A stretch of 35,643 nt of DNA from UBA3478 sp036782715 (GCA_036782715.1 DAIPYN010000017.1:1-35643); one strand, 5' to 3'. Numbered from the stretch's first letter, positions 1-8,464 are shown. A program made the numbers and translations. The notes: generated by a model not told the origin, from the letters alone.

Positions 1-1181
1 ATCGTAAGATTTAGATGATTTAATACGTTTTGCTCCTCGTAGGCAAAATTAAGGTTGTCAAAGGTAATCGACTCTTCAAAATGAAAGGGTTTAGGGCTTA
101 CTGGGTCTTTAATGGTTTGATCGGTTTGAATGACCTCTAAAACCCGTTCTGCCGAAGCCTTACCTTTTTTAATGTTGTAGTTAACGGTTGTGATTGATTT
201 TACTGGATTAATTATGGTGTAAAACAGACCGATGTAACCCAAAAATTGTTGCGGATTCAATGAGTATGATGTGCCTAATACTAATCTACCTCCATACCAT
301 AAAACAGATAAGACCACGCAAACCCCTAAAAATTCGCTGAGAGGAGAGGCCATTCCATTTCTGCGTAAAACGGCATTCATGGTATTACGATACCTCTGGG
401 TAGAAGTGTTGAATTTTTCTTTTACGCTCGACTCTGCGGTAAATGCCTTGATAATCTTCAAACCACCCAAAGACTCTTCTAAAAAGGATAGAAAAAGTCC
501 TGACTCTTTTTGCGCCTCTAGCGATTTAGCTTTCAGTGTTTTACCTACTCTAGCAATGATAAAACCGGTAATGGGAAGAAAGATAAATACAAAGAGTGTC
601 AGCTGCCAGCTAATTGCAAGCATCGAGAAAATCACAAAGAGAATGGTGAGAGGTTCTCTTGCCAAGGTTTCTAGAGAATTGATAATCGCGCTCTCGATTT
701 CTTTGATGTCAGAAGTCATCCGAGATAAAAGGTCTCCTTTTCGTTTTTCAGAGCTATATGCAATGGGTAGGTCGATCAGTTTGTCATAAAGATCATTCTG
801 AAGGTCCTTGACCATTCCTGTTCTCAGTGAAGCGAGGGAGTAGAGTGCCAAGTATCTAAAGAGGTTTTTGAGAAAAAAGATGATAGCACTCAGAACGACA
901 ATAATCAGCAAGGCTCTAATAGGCCCATTCGCATTGGATTCCTTGGTGAGTTGGTAATTTAAGCTGCCCTCTACATATCCTTTTAACGAACTGATTCCTT
1001 CGTATACGGGCGCTTCGGTAACTTCTGGCTGTGTGCCAAATAGAATCCCTAGGGTCGGAATGAAAATCAGAATAGACAACACATTAAATAAAGCGTAACC
1101 CATATTGAAAAGCACATTGGCATAGGCCGATTGCTTGTAAGGACCTGCATATTTAAGGATATGACGAAAGGCAGATTTCAT
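1..1181 (-). CDS. MsbA-like ABC exporter, ATP-binding/permease protein (3' end cut by window edge)
   Basis: This is the first 393 codons of a half-size ABC exporter, the family that flips lipid A-type lipids or drugs across the inner membrane. The visible part holds the six-helix permease domain, including a first membrane segment at about residues 13-36 and a large periplasmic insertion before the second. The start of the nucleotide-binding domain follows, with a beta-strand motif of the ITFDNLNFAY type. The window ends just before the expected Walker A motif, so ATPase residues cannot be checked. The ATG (1179-1181) overlaps the TAA stop of the upstream phosphoglucomutase gene by one base (TAATG), indicating translational coupling in an envelope operon with the GT2 and DUF4199 genes. 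The lipid A role is inferred from family and neighbours; a multidrug or other lipid substrate is possible. Confidence 0.85.
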   Translation of the reverse strand, partial: MKSAFRHILKYAGPYKQSAYANVLFNMGYALFNVLSILIFIPTLGILFGTQPEVTEAPVYEGISSLKGYVEGSLNYQLTKESNANGPIRALLIIVVLSAIIFFLKNLFRYLALYSLASLRTGMVKDLQNDLYDKLIDLPIAYSSEKRKGDLLSRMTSDIKEIESAIINSLETLAREPLTILFVIFSMLAISWQLTLFVFIFLPITGFIIARVGKTLKAKSLEAQKESGLFLSFLEESLGGLKIIKAFTAESSVKEKFNTSTQRYRNTMNAVLRRNGMASPLSEFLGVCVVLSVLWYGGRLVLGTSYSLNPQQFLGYIGLFYTIINPVKSITTVNYNIKKGKASAERVLEVIQTDQTIKDPVSPKPFHFEESITFDNLNFAYEEQNVLNHLNLT

Positions 1182-3036
1182 TAATTCAATTGCAGTTCAT
1201 TGATGATTTGATCAATTTTCGCCTCAATATCCTTATTGGTCGCTTCGAAAACCTCAGCACTTTTTAACTGTGTTTTGGTGCTGATGTAAAATTTAATTTT
1301 GGGCTCTGTTCCACTCGGACGTGCAGCAACTCTAGTACCCTCATTGGTCTCGTAGATGATTACGTTTGAGGTAGGAAGGTCAATCATTTCCTTTTCACCG
1401 GTCTCGAGATTCGTTCGCGTACTAGTGTTGTAGTTTTCAATGTACTTCAGTGTTTCCCCTACGATTGTTTTAGGAGGGCGCGCTTCAAAATCACTCATCA
1501 TCCTGCGTATTTCGCTGGCCCCTTCTTGACCTTTTTTGGTAATCGAAATTAGACGCTCCTTATAAAACCCATAGGTGAGGTAACAATCGATGAGTAGGTT
1601 GTAAAATGAAGAGCCTTCACTTTTCAATTGCGAGCCTATTTCTGAAGCTAAAAGACTAGCAGTGACCGCATCTTTGTCTCTAACGAAATCTCCGACCATG
1701 AAGCCGTAGCTTTCTTCTCCGCCTCCGATAAAGCTCTGTTGTGAAAAATCTTTGATCATCTTACCAATCCATTTGAATCCCGTTAGCGATATTTTGAAGT
1801 CTACTTCATACGCTTTGGCTAATTCTCTCAGCATTGGAGTAGATACGATAGTGGAGGCAATGAACTCATTTCCTTTCAAGCCCTTCTTCTTCGCTAGTCG
1901 AAGTAGGTATTCGGTCATGACAATCATAGTCTGATTACCATTAAGTAGTTCAAGAGTTCCTGAGGAATTACGAACTGCTATTCCTAGTCGATCGCTATCT
2001 GGGTCAGTCCCAATCACCATATCGGCTTGTTTTGTTTCGGCAAGATTCATAGCCATTGCAAGTGCTTCGGTTTCTTCTGGGTTGGGAGACTTTACTGTAG
2101 GAAAATCTCCATCGGGCGCTGCTTGTTCTTTTACGATGTCAATATTTTTGAATCCTGCCAGTTCAAGAACAGGCGGGATTGCCGTAATCGAGGTACCATG
2201 AATCGAGGTGAAAACTAATCTAAAATCCTCTTTTCCTGCAGCGTTAAAACTCCCAGCCTTTACACTTTCTGCAAAGAAGGCTTTGTCTACCTCCTCATCA
2301 ATCAGCTCGATGAGTTCGGCATTTGCATTAAAATTAATCTCGTCGAACGAAATTGCATTAATAGCTTCAATGATTTGTTTGTCTTCGGGCGGAACAATTT
2401 GTCCACCGTCACTGCTGTAAACTTTGTATCCGTTATACTCTGGTGGGTTGTGAGAAGCGGTAAGTACAATACCTGCTTGAGCATTCAAGTGTCTAACTGC
2501 AAACGAAAGTTCTGGTGTAGTTCTAAGTGAGGAGAAAAGGGATACTTTAATGTTGTTGGCAGATAAAATTTCTGCAACAATTCTAGAAAGGGTATCACTG
2601 CCGTGACGACAGTCGTAAGCAATCACCACTCGGATATCGCTGTATTTTTCCTTTAAAAAGTNNNNNNNNNNNNNNNNNNNNNNNNNNNNNNNNNNNNNNN
2701 NNNNNNNNNNNNNNNNNNNNNNNNNNNNNNNNNNNNNNNNNNNNNNNNNNNNNNNNNNNNNCGACAGTCGTAAGCAATCACCACTCGGATATCGCTGTAT
2801 TTTTCCTTTAAAAAGTTGGCTAAACCTTGTGTTGCTCTACCTAGAGTGTATTTGTTGATTCGATTCGTTCCGGCACCTAGAACCCCTCTCATTCCGCCGG
2901 TTCCAAAGGCTAAATCGGTATAAAAACTATCATCTAAAGTTGCTGGATCGGTGTCGATAAGACGTCTAACCTCTTCTATGGTTTCTTTGTCAAAAGGGCT
3001 TTTAAGCCACTGCTGTGCTTTTTCTAAAGAGTTCAT
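1181..3036 (-). CDS. Phosphoglucomutase/phosphomannomutase (alpha-D-phosphohexomutase), interrupted by an assembly gap
   Basis: It interconverts hexose 1- and 6-phosphates, probably glucose, feeding nucleotide-sugar synthesis and glycogen metabolism. Three family motifs are visible: the phosphoserine loop TASHNP (Ser143 in the reconstructed protein), the metal-binding DPDSDR, and the phosphate-binding RPSGTEPK near the C-terminus; GGEESYG forms the sugar-binding loop. The gene appears split because 100 N lie inside it, flanked by two copies of the same 55 bases. Removing one copy plus the N (155 bases) leaves 1701 bases, a continuous 566-residue frame, which is normal for PgcA-type enzymes of about 570 residues. 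So the gene is very likely intact in the organism. Its ATG overlaps the GT2 stop as ATGA, and its stop overlaps the ABC exporter start. Substrate preference (glucose versus mannose) cannot be read from the sequence. Confidence 0.9.
2607..2661. repeat. 55-base contig-end overlap, left copy
   Basis: These 55 bases are identical to 2762-2816 on the other side of the N run. They encode the same phosphoglucomutase segment, ending in VVIAYDC, so this is one stretch of gene assembled twice at two contig ends. Confidence 0.95.
2662..2761. other. Assembly gap of 100 N inside the phosphoglucomutase gene
   Basis: Exactly 100 N, the usual placeholder for a gap of unknown length. Because the flanks overlap by 55 bases and the protein is continuous once they are merged, the true gap is probably zero or negative. 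Confidence 0.98.
2762..2816. repeat. 55-base contig-end overlap, right copy
   Basis: Perfect copy of 2607-2661, starting directly after the last N. From 2817 the sequence continues into the N-terminal half of phosphoglucomutase. Confidence 0.95.
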
Positions 3037-3989
3037 TCAGTTGTGTGATTGATGGATTGTTTGATTTGATATCGTGTCGTTTGATTTTTTGAACGTATGA
3101 TCAGTTCGCCGATAAAACCGGCAAGAAAAAGTTGAGTCCCCAAAATCATTGTGGTTAGTGCAATGAAAAATTCGGGTCGCTCGGTAATTAGGCGCCCTTT
3201 GGGTTCAATGAATAGCTTGTCAATTCCCAGATAGAGGGCAAGCCCGGTTCCTATAATAAACATGAGTAGGCCAATGGCACCAAAAAAGTGCATCGGTCGT
3301 TTCCCAAACTTCGATACAAAGCCAATGGTGATGAGGTCTAAAAAACCATTGATAAAACGTTCGGCTCCAAATTTGGTTTCTCCGTATTTTCTAGCTTGAT
3401 GCTTCACTTCTTTTTCGGCGATTTTAGTAAATCCAGCGTTGGCAGCAAGAACTGGAATGTATCGGTGCATTTCACCATGAACATCTATGTTTTTAACTAC
3501 CTCGCTGCGATAGGCTTTGAGTCCACAATTGAAATCGTTGAGTTTGATCCCAGAGCTTCTTCGAGCTGCCCAGTTGAACAATTTTGAGGGAATGTTTTTA
3601 CCGATGAGACTATCGTAACGCTTTTTCTTCCAGCCTGAAACCAGGTCTAACGCTTCTTTTTGAAGCATTTCGATTAAGTCAGGAATTTCTTCAGGACTAT
3701 CTTGTAGATCAGCATCCATGGTGATTACGATATCACCACTTGCAGCTTTAAAACCCGCATGGAGCGCCTGGCTCTTGCCAAAGTTTTTCTGAAATTGAAT
3801 GGCTTTTATTTCAGAGTGCTTAGTACATAATTGTTCGATGACTTCCCATGACCCATCATTACTACCATCATCGATATAAATTACCTCAAAATCAAAACGA
3901 TTGGAGTGCATCACTGATACAATCCAATCGTTTAATTCTGATAACGAATCACATTCGTTGTATAAAGGGATAACAATTGATAGCTGCAT
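3033..3989 (-). CDS. Family 2 glycosyltransferase, membrane-anchored (DPM1/GtrB/ArnC-like)
   Basis: A 318-residue GT-A enzyme that would move a sugar from a nucleotide donor onto a polyprenyl phosphate carrier at the inner membrane. The N-terminus has the family strand MQLSIVIPLYNE, then DDGSNDGSW, and the metal-binding acidic motif DADLQD near residue 93; FNCGLKAYR lies further on. Two hydrophobic helices at about residues 232-256 and 270-294 anchor the C-terminus. This matches the two-helix layout of polyprenyl-phosphate glycosyltransferases rather than soluble GT2 enzymes. Its stop overlaps the phosphoglucomutase start as ATGA, and it follows the DUF4199 gene by 30 bases. Donor sugar and acceptor are not predictable from the sequence. 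Confidence 0.88.
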   Translation of the reverse strand: MQLSIVIPLYNECDSLSELNDWIVSVMHSNRFDFEVIYIDDGSNDGSWEVIEQLCTKHSEIKAIQFQKNFGKSQALHAGFKAASGDIVITMDADLQDSPEEIPDLIEMLQKEALDLVSGWKKKRYDSLIGKNIPSKLFNWAARRSSGIKLNDFNCGLKAYRSEVVKNIDVHGEMHRYIPVLAANAGFTKIAEKEVKHQARKYGETKFGAERFINGFLDLITIGFVSKFGKRPMHFFGAIGLLMFIIGTGLALYLGIDKLFIEPKGRLITERPEFFIALTTMILGTQLFLAGFIGELIIRSKNQTTRYQIKQSINHTTE

Positions 3990-4019
3990 AGCAGAATCAA
4001 AAGTACTATTTTTTAGTGG

Positions 4020-4535
4020 CTAGTCCTCGCTTCGCTTGAGAATTGCAGCAGGGATTAAAGACAGTAGAAAACCGAAAATTACTGCGAACAATAACCCGAA
4101 AGCAGCCTGAATCGCTGGAGTTTGGAATTGTTGTGCAATTTCTAACTGCGCATCGATTTGCTCAAGAGTCATTTCGGTATTTTCAATGAGTTGCTCTCTT
4201 TGAAAATTCATGGCCTTAGTCATGGTCTCCGGATCAATTACTCGGGTAAGTAATAGATTAAAAAGAACAATAATAATACCGCTAATGACTGCAACCCCTA
4301 CACCGATCTTAACTCCTTGCCAGAAGGACATTAAATGGTTGTTTGCATTTCTAAATTGATACATGGCTACAGCATATAATGCGGTGGAAAGGACTACGCT
4401 TACAATAGTTACAAAAGTTCCACCTTGATAATGCATGTCCATAGTGTAGAGCATAAAAGAAAATATGGCGCTTAAAACACCAAGGATTGCTCCGTACAGA
4501 AGCATGAAAGAGCTTGTTTTTACTGTTGTATTCAT
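4020..4535 (-). CDS. DUF4199 family integral membrane protein
   Basis: A 171-residue protein of unknown function with four hydrophobic segments, at about residues 6-28, 40-60, 75-98 and 143-166. A charged, probably extramembrane stretch rich in Glu and Gln separates helices 3 and 4. Length and pattern fit DUF4199, a family common in Bacteroidota. I chose the ATG at 4535 (MNTTVKTSS) over one eight codons upstream because the helix begins shortly after it. It is the first gene of an operon continuing into the GT2 enzyme 30 bases away. The pairing suggests a role alongside lipid-linked sugar transfer, but that is context only. No Shine-Dalgarno sequence is seen, as is usual in this phylum. Confidence 0.75.
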   Translation of the reverse strand: MNTTVKTSSFMLLYGAILGVLSAIFSFMLYTMDMHYQGGTFVTIVSVVLSTALYAVAMYQFRNANNHLMSFWQGVKIGVGVAVISGIIIVLFNLLLTRVIDPETMTKAMNFQREQLIENTEMTLEQIDAQLEIAQQFQTPAIQAAFGLLFAVIFGFLLSLIPAAILKRSED

Positions 4536-4619
4536 GGTTAGGTTTTTAATTGAAGGCAAGATACCATATAATCCTTAATATTGAAATCTTTGGTAGTTGT
4601 AAGGCGGATGAAAAAAAGA

Positions 4620-4650
4620 TTGTGCAAAACAGGAAATTATTTTATTTTTG
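4620..4650 (+). promoter_or_regulatory. Bacteroidota-type promoter of rpmE2
   Basis: TTG at 4620-4622, 20 bases, then TATTTTTG at 4643-4650. This fits the -33 TTG / -7 TAnnTTTG promoter of the phylum's main sigma factor. Initiation would leave a leader of about 20 bases, which excludes the ATG at 4648 that overlaps the -7 element. Confidence 0.75.
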
Positions 4651-4677
4651 CACACTCGAAAAGTATATAGTATCACG

Positions 4678-4929
4678 ATGAAACCAGAAATACACCCAGA
4701 AAATTACCGTCTAGTAGCGTTCAAGGACATGTCAAATGACGATGTATTTATCACTAAATCAACTGCAGAGTCTAAAGAAACTATTGAAGTAGACGGTGTA
4801 ACTTATCCAGTAGTGAAGCTTGAAATTTCAAGAACTTCTCACCCTTTTTACACTGGTAAATCTAAATTGGTTGATACCGCTGGTAGAATTGATAAATTCA
4901 AAAATAAATACGCGAAGTTCAAGAAATAA
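4678..4929 (+). CDS. rpmE2: 50S ribosomal protein L31, type B
   Basis: An 83-residue L31 that starts MKPEIHPENYR, has the central SRTSHPFYTGK motif, and ends in a basic tail after GRIDKFKNKYAKF. It binds at the central protuberance of the large subunit. There are no cysteines, so this is the zinc-independent form; in many bacteria such paralogues help save zinc, although in Bacteroidota it is often the only L31. An in-frame ATG ten codons upstream sits inside the promoter and its peptide is not L31-like, so 4678 is the start. The gene has its own promoter and terminator and is monocistronic. Confidence 0.97.
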   Translation: MKPEIHPENYRLVAFKDMSNDDVFITKSTAESKETIEVDGVTYPVVKLEISRTSHPFYTGKSKLVDTAGRIDKFKNKYAKFKK

Positions 4930-4951
4930 AGAACTTTTCAATCGAAGTTTT

Positions 4952-4990
4952 AAAAAGCACGCTAACCGAAAAGTTGGGGTGCTTTTTTTT
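4952..4990 (+). terminator. Rho-independent terminator of rpmE2
   Basis: AAAAAGCAC (4952-4960) pairs with GTGCTTTTT (4979-4987), and a T tract continues to 4991. The 18-base loop contains the TTG of the next promoter. Confidence 0.8.
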
Positions 4991-5004
4991 TGATTGTATT
5001 TTTG
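4974..5004 (+). promoter_or_regulatory. Promoter of the GlmU-like gene, overlapping the rpmE2 terminator
   Basis: TTG at 4974-4976, a 20-base spacer, and TATTTTTG at 4997-5004: the same layout as the rpmE2 and rpsF promoters. The TTG lies in the loop of the rpmE2 terminator and the T tract forms part of the spacer. The leader to ATG 5021 would be about 10 bases. Confidence 0.7.
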
Positions 5005-5020
5005 CCTAAAACAAACCTAC

Positions 5021-6193
5021 ATGCACATCATACTGAGTGATTTCGATGAGACAAGCCGGTTTTATCCGCTTACTTTATCTAGGCCCATTGCTGAATTGAG
5101 GTTTGGGATTACGACTCTCAAGGAGAAGTGGACTGACTCATTGAAAGCGGGTGTGTTTTCTTATGATACTGCCGAGCATTTGACCCCTTATTTTTCGAAG
5201 GCACCTGAAAATAGTGCGGCCATTGTAATCAATGCAACTATTGTTCCCTCTGCGGAATTAACAGAATGTATTTTACAGCTGAAAGAAGGTCAGCAATTGA
5301 TGTGGCAAAAGGTATGCCTAGCCTACGTTCGTCCTGATAACTTTGATGGAGATCGTTCTGGTTTTGAAGGAGTTTCTTTTGAGGGCGAATTAATTCGTCT
5401 AAATCATATCACCGATTTATTCTCAAAGTTAGATAAGGTATTGATACGTGATTTTGAGCAAGCAGCCTTAGGTTCATCTGCTGAGCTTCACCCTACCTGC
5501 ACGGTTATTGGTAAACATCCGGTCTATATATCTAAAGGTGCTAGTGCTTTTGCAACGATATTTAATACTGAAGAAGGACCTATTTACATCGGAGCGGACG
5601 CTAAAGTTATGGAAGGCTCTATTCTTCGAGGACCTCTGGCTATTGGTGATTTTTCTACCGTAAAGATGGGGTCTAAAATCTATGGAGCTACTTCTATTGG
5701 TCCTCATTGCAAAGTAGGAGGTGAGCTCAATAATGTATCTATGCTTGCCTATTCGAATAAGGGGCACGAAGGGTTCTTGGGTAACTCGATATTAGGTCAG
5801 TGGTGTAACTTAGGAGCTGATACAAACACTAGCAATCTTAAGAATGATTACGGCGAGGTGAAATTATATGACTATTCAGCAGGACGGTTTAAGGCAACAG
5901 GACTTCAATTCTGCGGTTTGGTTATGGGAGATCACTCAAAAGCAGGAATCAATACGATGTTTAATACCGGAACAGTCGTTGGTTTTAACGCCAACATCTT
6001 TGGGGCAGGGTATCCTAGGAATTTTATTCCAAGTTTTAGTTGGGGTGGTCCGCAAGGGATGAGTGATTATCGATTAGATAAGGCAATGGAAACGGCCGAA
6101 AGGGTTTTACAACGGCGATCAATTGCTTTCGATGATAGAGAAAAGAGTTTGTTTGCTGCTATACATGAATTAACGACTAAGGCTGGTTTCTAG
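5021..6193 (+). CDS. GlmU-like bifunctional sugar-1-phosphate nucleotidyltransferase/acyltransferase
   Basis: A 390-residue protein of the alternative GlmU family of Bacteroidota, probably making UDP-N-acetylglucosamine for peptidoglycan and LPS. The N-terminal part (about residues 1-160) has the family's RPIAELRFGI motif near residue 22 instead of the classical nucleotidyltransferase glycine-rich loop. The rest is a left-handed beta helix of hexapeptide repeats (for example PIYIGADAKVMEGSILRGPL), the fold of acyltransferases. ATG 5021 (MHIILSDFDE) is preferred to one nine codons upstream, which lies at the -7 element. The stop shares one base with the GTG start of mtaB (TAGTG). Function comes from family and domain layout; the acyltransferase step is less certain than the uridylyltransferase step. 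Confidence 0.82.
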   Translation: MHIILSDFDETSRFYPLTLSRPIAELRFGITTLKEKWTDSLKAGVFSYDTAEHLTPYFSKAPENSAAIVINATIVPSAELTECILQLKEGQQLMWQKVCLAYVRPDNFDGDRSGFEGVSFEGELIRLNHITDLFSKLDKVLIRDFEQAALGSSAELHPTCTVIGKHPVYISKGASAFATIFNTEEGPIYIGADAKVMEGSILRGPLAIGDFSTVKMGSKIYGATSIGPHCKVGGELNNVSMLAYSNKGHEGFLGNSILGQWCNLGADTNTSNLKNDYGEVKLYDYSAGRFKATGLQFCGLVMGDHSKAGINTMFNTGTVVGFNANIFGAGYPRNFIPSFSWGGPQGMSDYRLDKAMETAERVLQRRSIAFDDREKSLFAAIHELTTKAGF

Positions 6194-7530
6194 TGGAAAG
6201 AAGGGGTAAAGCTGCGTTTTATACACTCGGGTGTAAGTTGAACTTTTCAGAGACTTCAACACTCGCACGGTCCTTAGAAAAGGAAGGATTTGAAAAGACT
6301 TCTTTTGAGGATCGGGCAGATGTTTATGTAATCAATACCTGTTCGGTGACAGAAAACGCCGATAAGAAGTTTAAATCTATTGCTAGACAAGCGCATAAAA
6401 CCAACCCAGAGGCACTAATTATAGCTGTTGGATGTTACGCTCAATTGAAACCGCAAGAGTTAGCTGCGGTGGATGGAGTAGATATGGTACTCGGAGCTAA
6501 GGAAAAGTTTGAATTACCTGCATTTCTGAACGATTTACTCCAAGATCAATCTAGAGATTCTGCCGTTATTCACGCTTGTGAAATTGATGAGACTGATTTT
6601 TATGTAGGGAGTTATGCGACTTCTGAACGAACTCGTGCCTTCTTGAAGGTTCAGGATGGATGCGATTATCCGTGCACTTATTGTACCATCCCAATGGCAA
6701 GAGGAATTTCTCGAAGTGACACGCTAGAAAATGTGATTAACAATGCACGCGAAATCGCTGCCCAGGATATTAAAGAAATTGTTCTTACCGGTGTAAATAT
6801 TGGTGATTACGGTAAAGGGGAATACGGGAATAAGCGACATGAACACACTTTTTTAGAGCTGATTCAAGCCTTAGATAAGGTGGAGGGCATTGCACGATTA
6901 CGGATTTCTTCGATCGAGCCGAATTTACTCAGTAACGATACCATAGCATTTGTCTCAAAAAGTAAAAACTTTGTTCCTCACTTTCATATACCCTTGCAAA
7001 GTGGCTCAGATCAGATTCTGAAATTAATGCGTCGACGTTATTTGACGAGTCTATACACAGACCGTGTAAATCAGATAAGGCAACAACTTCCCGATGCTTG
7101 TATTGGCGTGGATGTTATTGTTGGTTTTCCTGGTGAAACTGAAGAACGGTTTTTGGAAACCTATCGTTATTTAGCTGATTTAGATATTTCATATCTACAT
7201 GTATTCACCTACTCTGAGAGAGAAAATACCTTAGCAGCTACCATGGAAGGGGTTGTAGAGATGTCGGTTCGAAAGAAGCGATCAAAAATGCTTCGAGCAT
7301 TATCGGCACGAAAGCGAAGAGAATTCTATAACTCGCAAGTAGGTAAATTCAAGCAAGTTCTTTTTGAAAAGGATATTCAGAAGGGGTACCTAGAAGGTTT
7401 TACCGAGAACTATCTACGTGTGCGACATCCTTGGAATCCTGAATTGGCTAACAAGGTCTGTTATGGTGAAATCATTGAAATTGACGAAGAAGGATTTGCT
7501 CGATTCAGAATCGAGACGGTAGTAGATTAA
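6193..7530 (+). CDS. mtaB: tRNA N6-threonylcarbamoyladenosine(37)-C2 methylthiotransferase MtaB
   Basis: A 445-residue radical-SAM enzyme that adds a methylthio group to t6A at position 37 of ANN-decoding tRNAs. The N-terminal domain supplies the second iron-sulfur cluster through Cys14 (LGCKLNFSET), Cys50 (NTCSVTE) and Cys81 (VGCYAQ). The radical-SAM cluster motif is Cys157-x3-Cys161-x2-Cys164 in DGCDYPCTYCTIP. The LGCKLN start and overall length fit MtaB better than MiaB or RimO. The start is GTG at 6193, overlapping the preceding stop by one base, so translation is coupled to the GlmU-like gene. The last four bases overlap the tail-to-tail GNAT gene. Confidence 0.92.
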   Translation: MERRGKAAFYTLGCKLNFSETSTLARSLEKEGFEKTSFEDRADVYVINTCSVTENADKKFKSIARQAHKTNPEALIIAVGCYAQLKPQELAAVDGVDMVLGAKEKFELPAFLNDLLQDQSRDSAVIHACEIDETDFYVGSYATSERTRAFLKVQDGCDYPCTYCTIPMARGISRSDTLENVINNAREIAAQDIKEIVLTGVNIGDYGKGEYGNKRHEHTFLELIQALDKVEGIARLRISSIEPNLLSNDTIAFVSKSKNFVPHFHIPLQSGSDQILKLMRRRYLTSLYTDRVNQIRQQLPDACIGVDVIVGFPGETEERFLETYRYLADLDISYLHVFTYSERENTLAATMEGVVEMSVRKKRSKMLRALSARKRREFYNSQVGKFKQVLFEKDIQKGYLEGFTENYLRVRHPWNPELANKVCYGEIIEIDEEGFARFRIETVVD

Positions 7531-7823
7531 ATTCGAATACCGATCGGAAGCATTCCTTGATACTTAAACTTGTTTCGCTTTAAAAATGAGGCGACCTCAG
7601 GACAGGTAGGCATCACCTTAAGTTTACTCTCACCAATATGATCTAAGACTTTAGTTAAAAAAGCCTCCTTGAAGGAACTGGTGTTCAATGAATCAGGTAC
7701 GATTAGTTTGGTTAAGAAGATCTTTCTTTCTTGAGCTGCGTATTCGATTTTAGCCATTTCGCCCTCTACGCAAGCTTCGAATTGTCTTAAAAAGGCATTG
7801 TCCTTTAGTTCGAAGTCAATCAT
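7527..7823 (-). CDS. Small YjdJ-type GNAT domain protein, possibly degenerate
   Basis: A 98-residue protein resembling the small GNAT family of YjdJ (Acetyltransf_CG). Both ends of the domain are recognisable: VEGEMAKIEY at about residues 18-27, and KVMPTCPEVASFLKRN at about 69-84, which matches the family's KVxPxCPFVxxYIxRH end. The middle, where related proteins carry the GxGxG/A acetyl-CoA-binding turn, reads LNTSSFKEAFLTKVLDHIG and lacks those glycines. So cofactor binding is doubtful and the protein may not acetylate anything. It overlaps mtaB by four bases tail to tail and has no operon partner. The family call is from pattern only. Confidence 0.6.
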   Translation of the reverse strand: MIDFELKDNAFLRQFEACVEGEMAKIEYAAQERKIFLTKLIVPDSLNTSSFKEAFLTKVLDHIGESKLKVMPTCPEVASFLKRNKFKYQGMLPIGIRI

Positions 7824-7925
7824 GGTTGGTCGATTAGTCTTCTAAAGATACATCTTTTTGTTAAAATAGAACTAATCGTCTGGTTATGAGTTTCTTTCGA
7901 AATCAAGTGTTCAATTATCGTTAGA

Positions 7926-8441
7926 TTAAATTTTCTTCAATTGCTGCTGCATGAGCTTCAATTGGTCTCCTAACATCTGATTCTTATCTAGTTTTTTCGC
8001 TTCTGTGAGTAGCGTCTGCGCTTCTCTCTTTCGGCGTTTTTGCATAGCGATTCCAGCTAGACTCATCTTTGCCATGGCTAAATCATGGTCCATGCTCAAA
8101 CCTAATTTAATGGCTTGCTTAAAGTGCTTTTCTGATGTTCCTAGATTTTTTTGTGCATAAATAATACCAAAAAGGTAGTGATAGTATCCTTGTTGTTTTT
8201 GAATAAGTGCTCGATTCGGGTGCTTAATTTTATTTAAAATCTTTTCAGTTCCTTCTAAATCTTGTTTACGCATTTTTAGAAAAGACCAAAGGATTAACTC
8301 GTTTCTGAAGTAGAAAAACAAGATAAGTACCGCTAGAAGGGTAAAAAAGATACCATTACCAATGTTACCCTCTATGAATTGATAAATACCATAACCTAAC
8401 GAAGCTCCAGATAAAACGAGTTTGATATTCTTGTGAATCAT
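7926..8441 (-). CDS. Small membrane protein with two N-terminal helices and TPR-like repeats
   Basis: A 171-residue protein of unknown function. Two hydrophobic helices at about residues 5-25 and 29-47 form an N-terminal hairpin anchor. The rest is basic and helical, with the alternation of TPR repeats: a YHYLFGIIYAQKNLGTSEKHF unit around residue 87 and an LAMAKMSLAGIAMQKRRKREA unit around residue 121. It probably scaffolds other proteins at the inner membrane, but no partner is suggested by the neighbours. It stands alone on the minus strand, divergent from rpmH, with a good -7 element 24 bases upstream. I do not recognise a named family. Confidence 0.7.
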   Translation of the reverse strand: MIHKNIKLVLSGASLGYGIYQFIEGNIGNGIFFTLLAVLILFFYFRNELILWSFLKMRKQDLEGTEKILNKIKHPNRALIQKQQGYYHYLFGIIYAQKNLGTSEKHFKQAIKLGLSMDHDLAMAKMSLAGIAMQKRRKREAQTLLTEAKKLDKNQMLGDQLKLMQQQLKKI

Positions 8442-8458
8442 GATGTCTATTATATTTG
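8431..8458 (+). promoter_or_regulatory. Possible distal promoter of rpmH
   Basis: TTG (8431-8433), 17 bases, TATATTTG (8451-8458). It would give rpmH a leader of about 105 bases. It overlaps the start of the divergent minus-strand gene, so it may be chance. Confidence 0.35.
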
Positions 8459-8464
8459 GTGAGG

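Noticed and set aside
271..789. A 172-codon open frame on the plus strand
   Set aside because: It lies antisense inside the ABC exporter's permease domain; its peptide has no family features, while the minus-strand frame is clearly an exporter.
2607..2816. Direct repeat of 55 bases as a biological duplication or mobile-element footprint
   Set aside because: The copies sit exactly at the two edges of a 100-N run, and merging them restores one continuous protein. An assembly overlap explains this fully.
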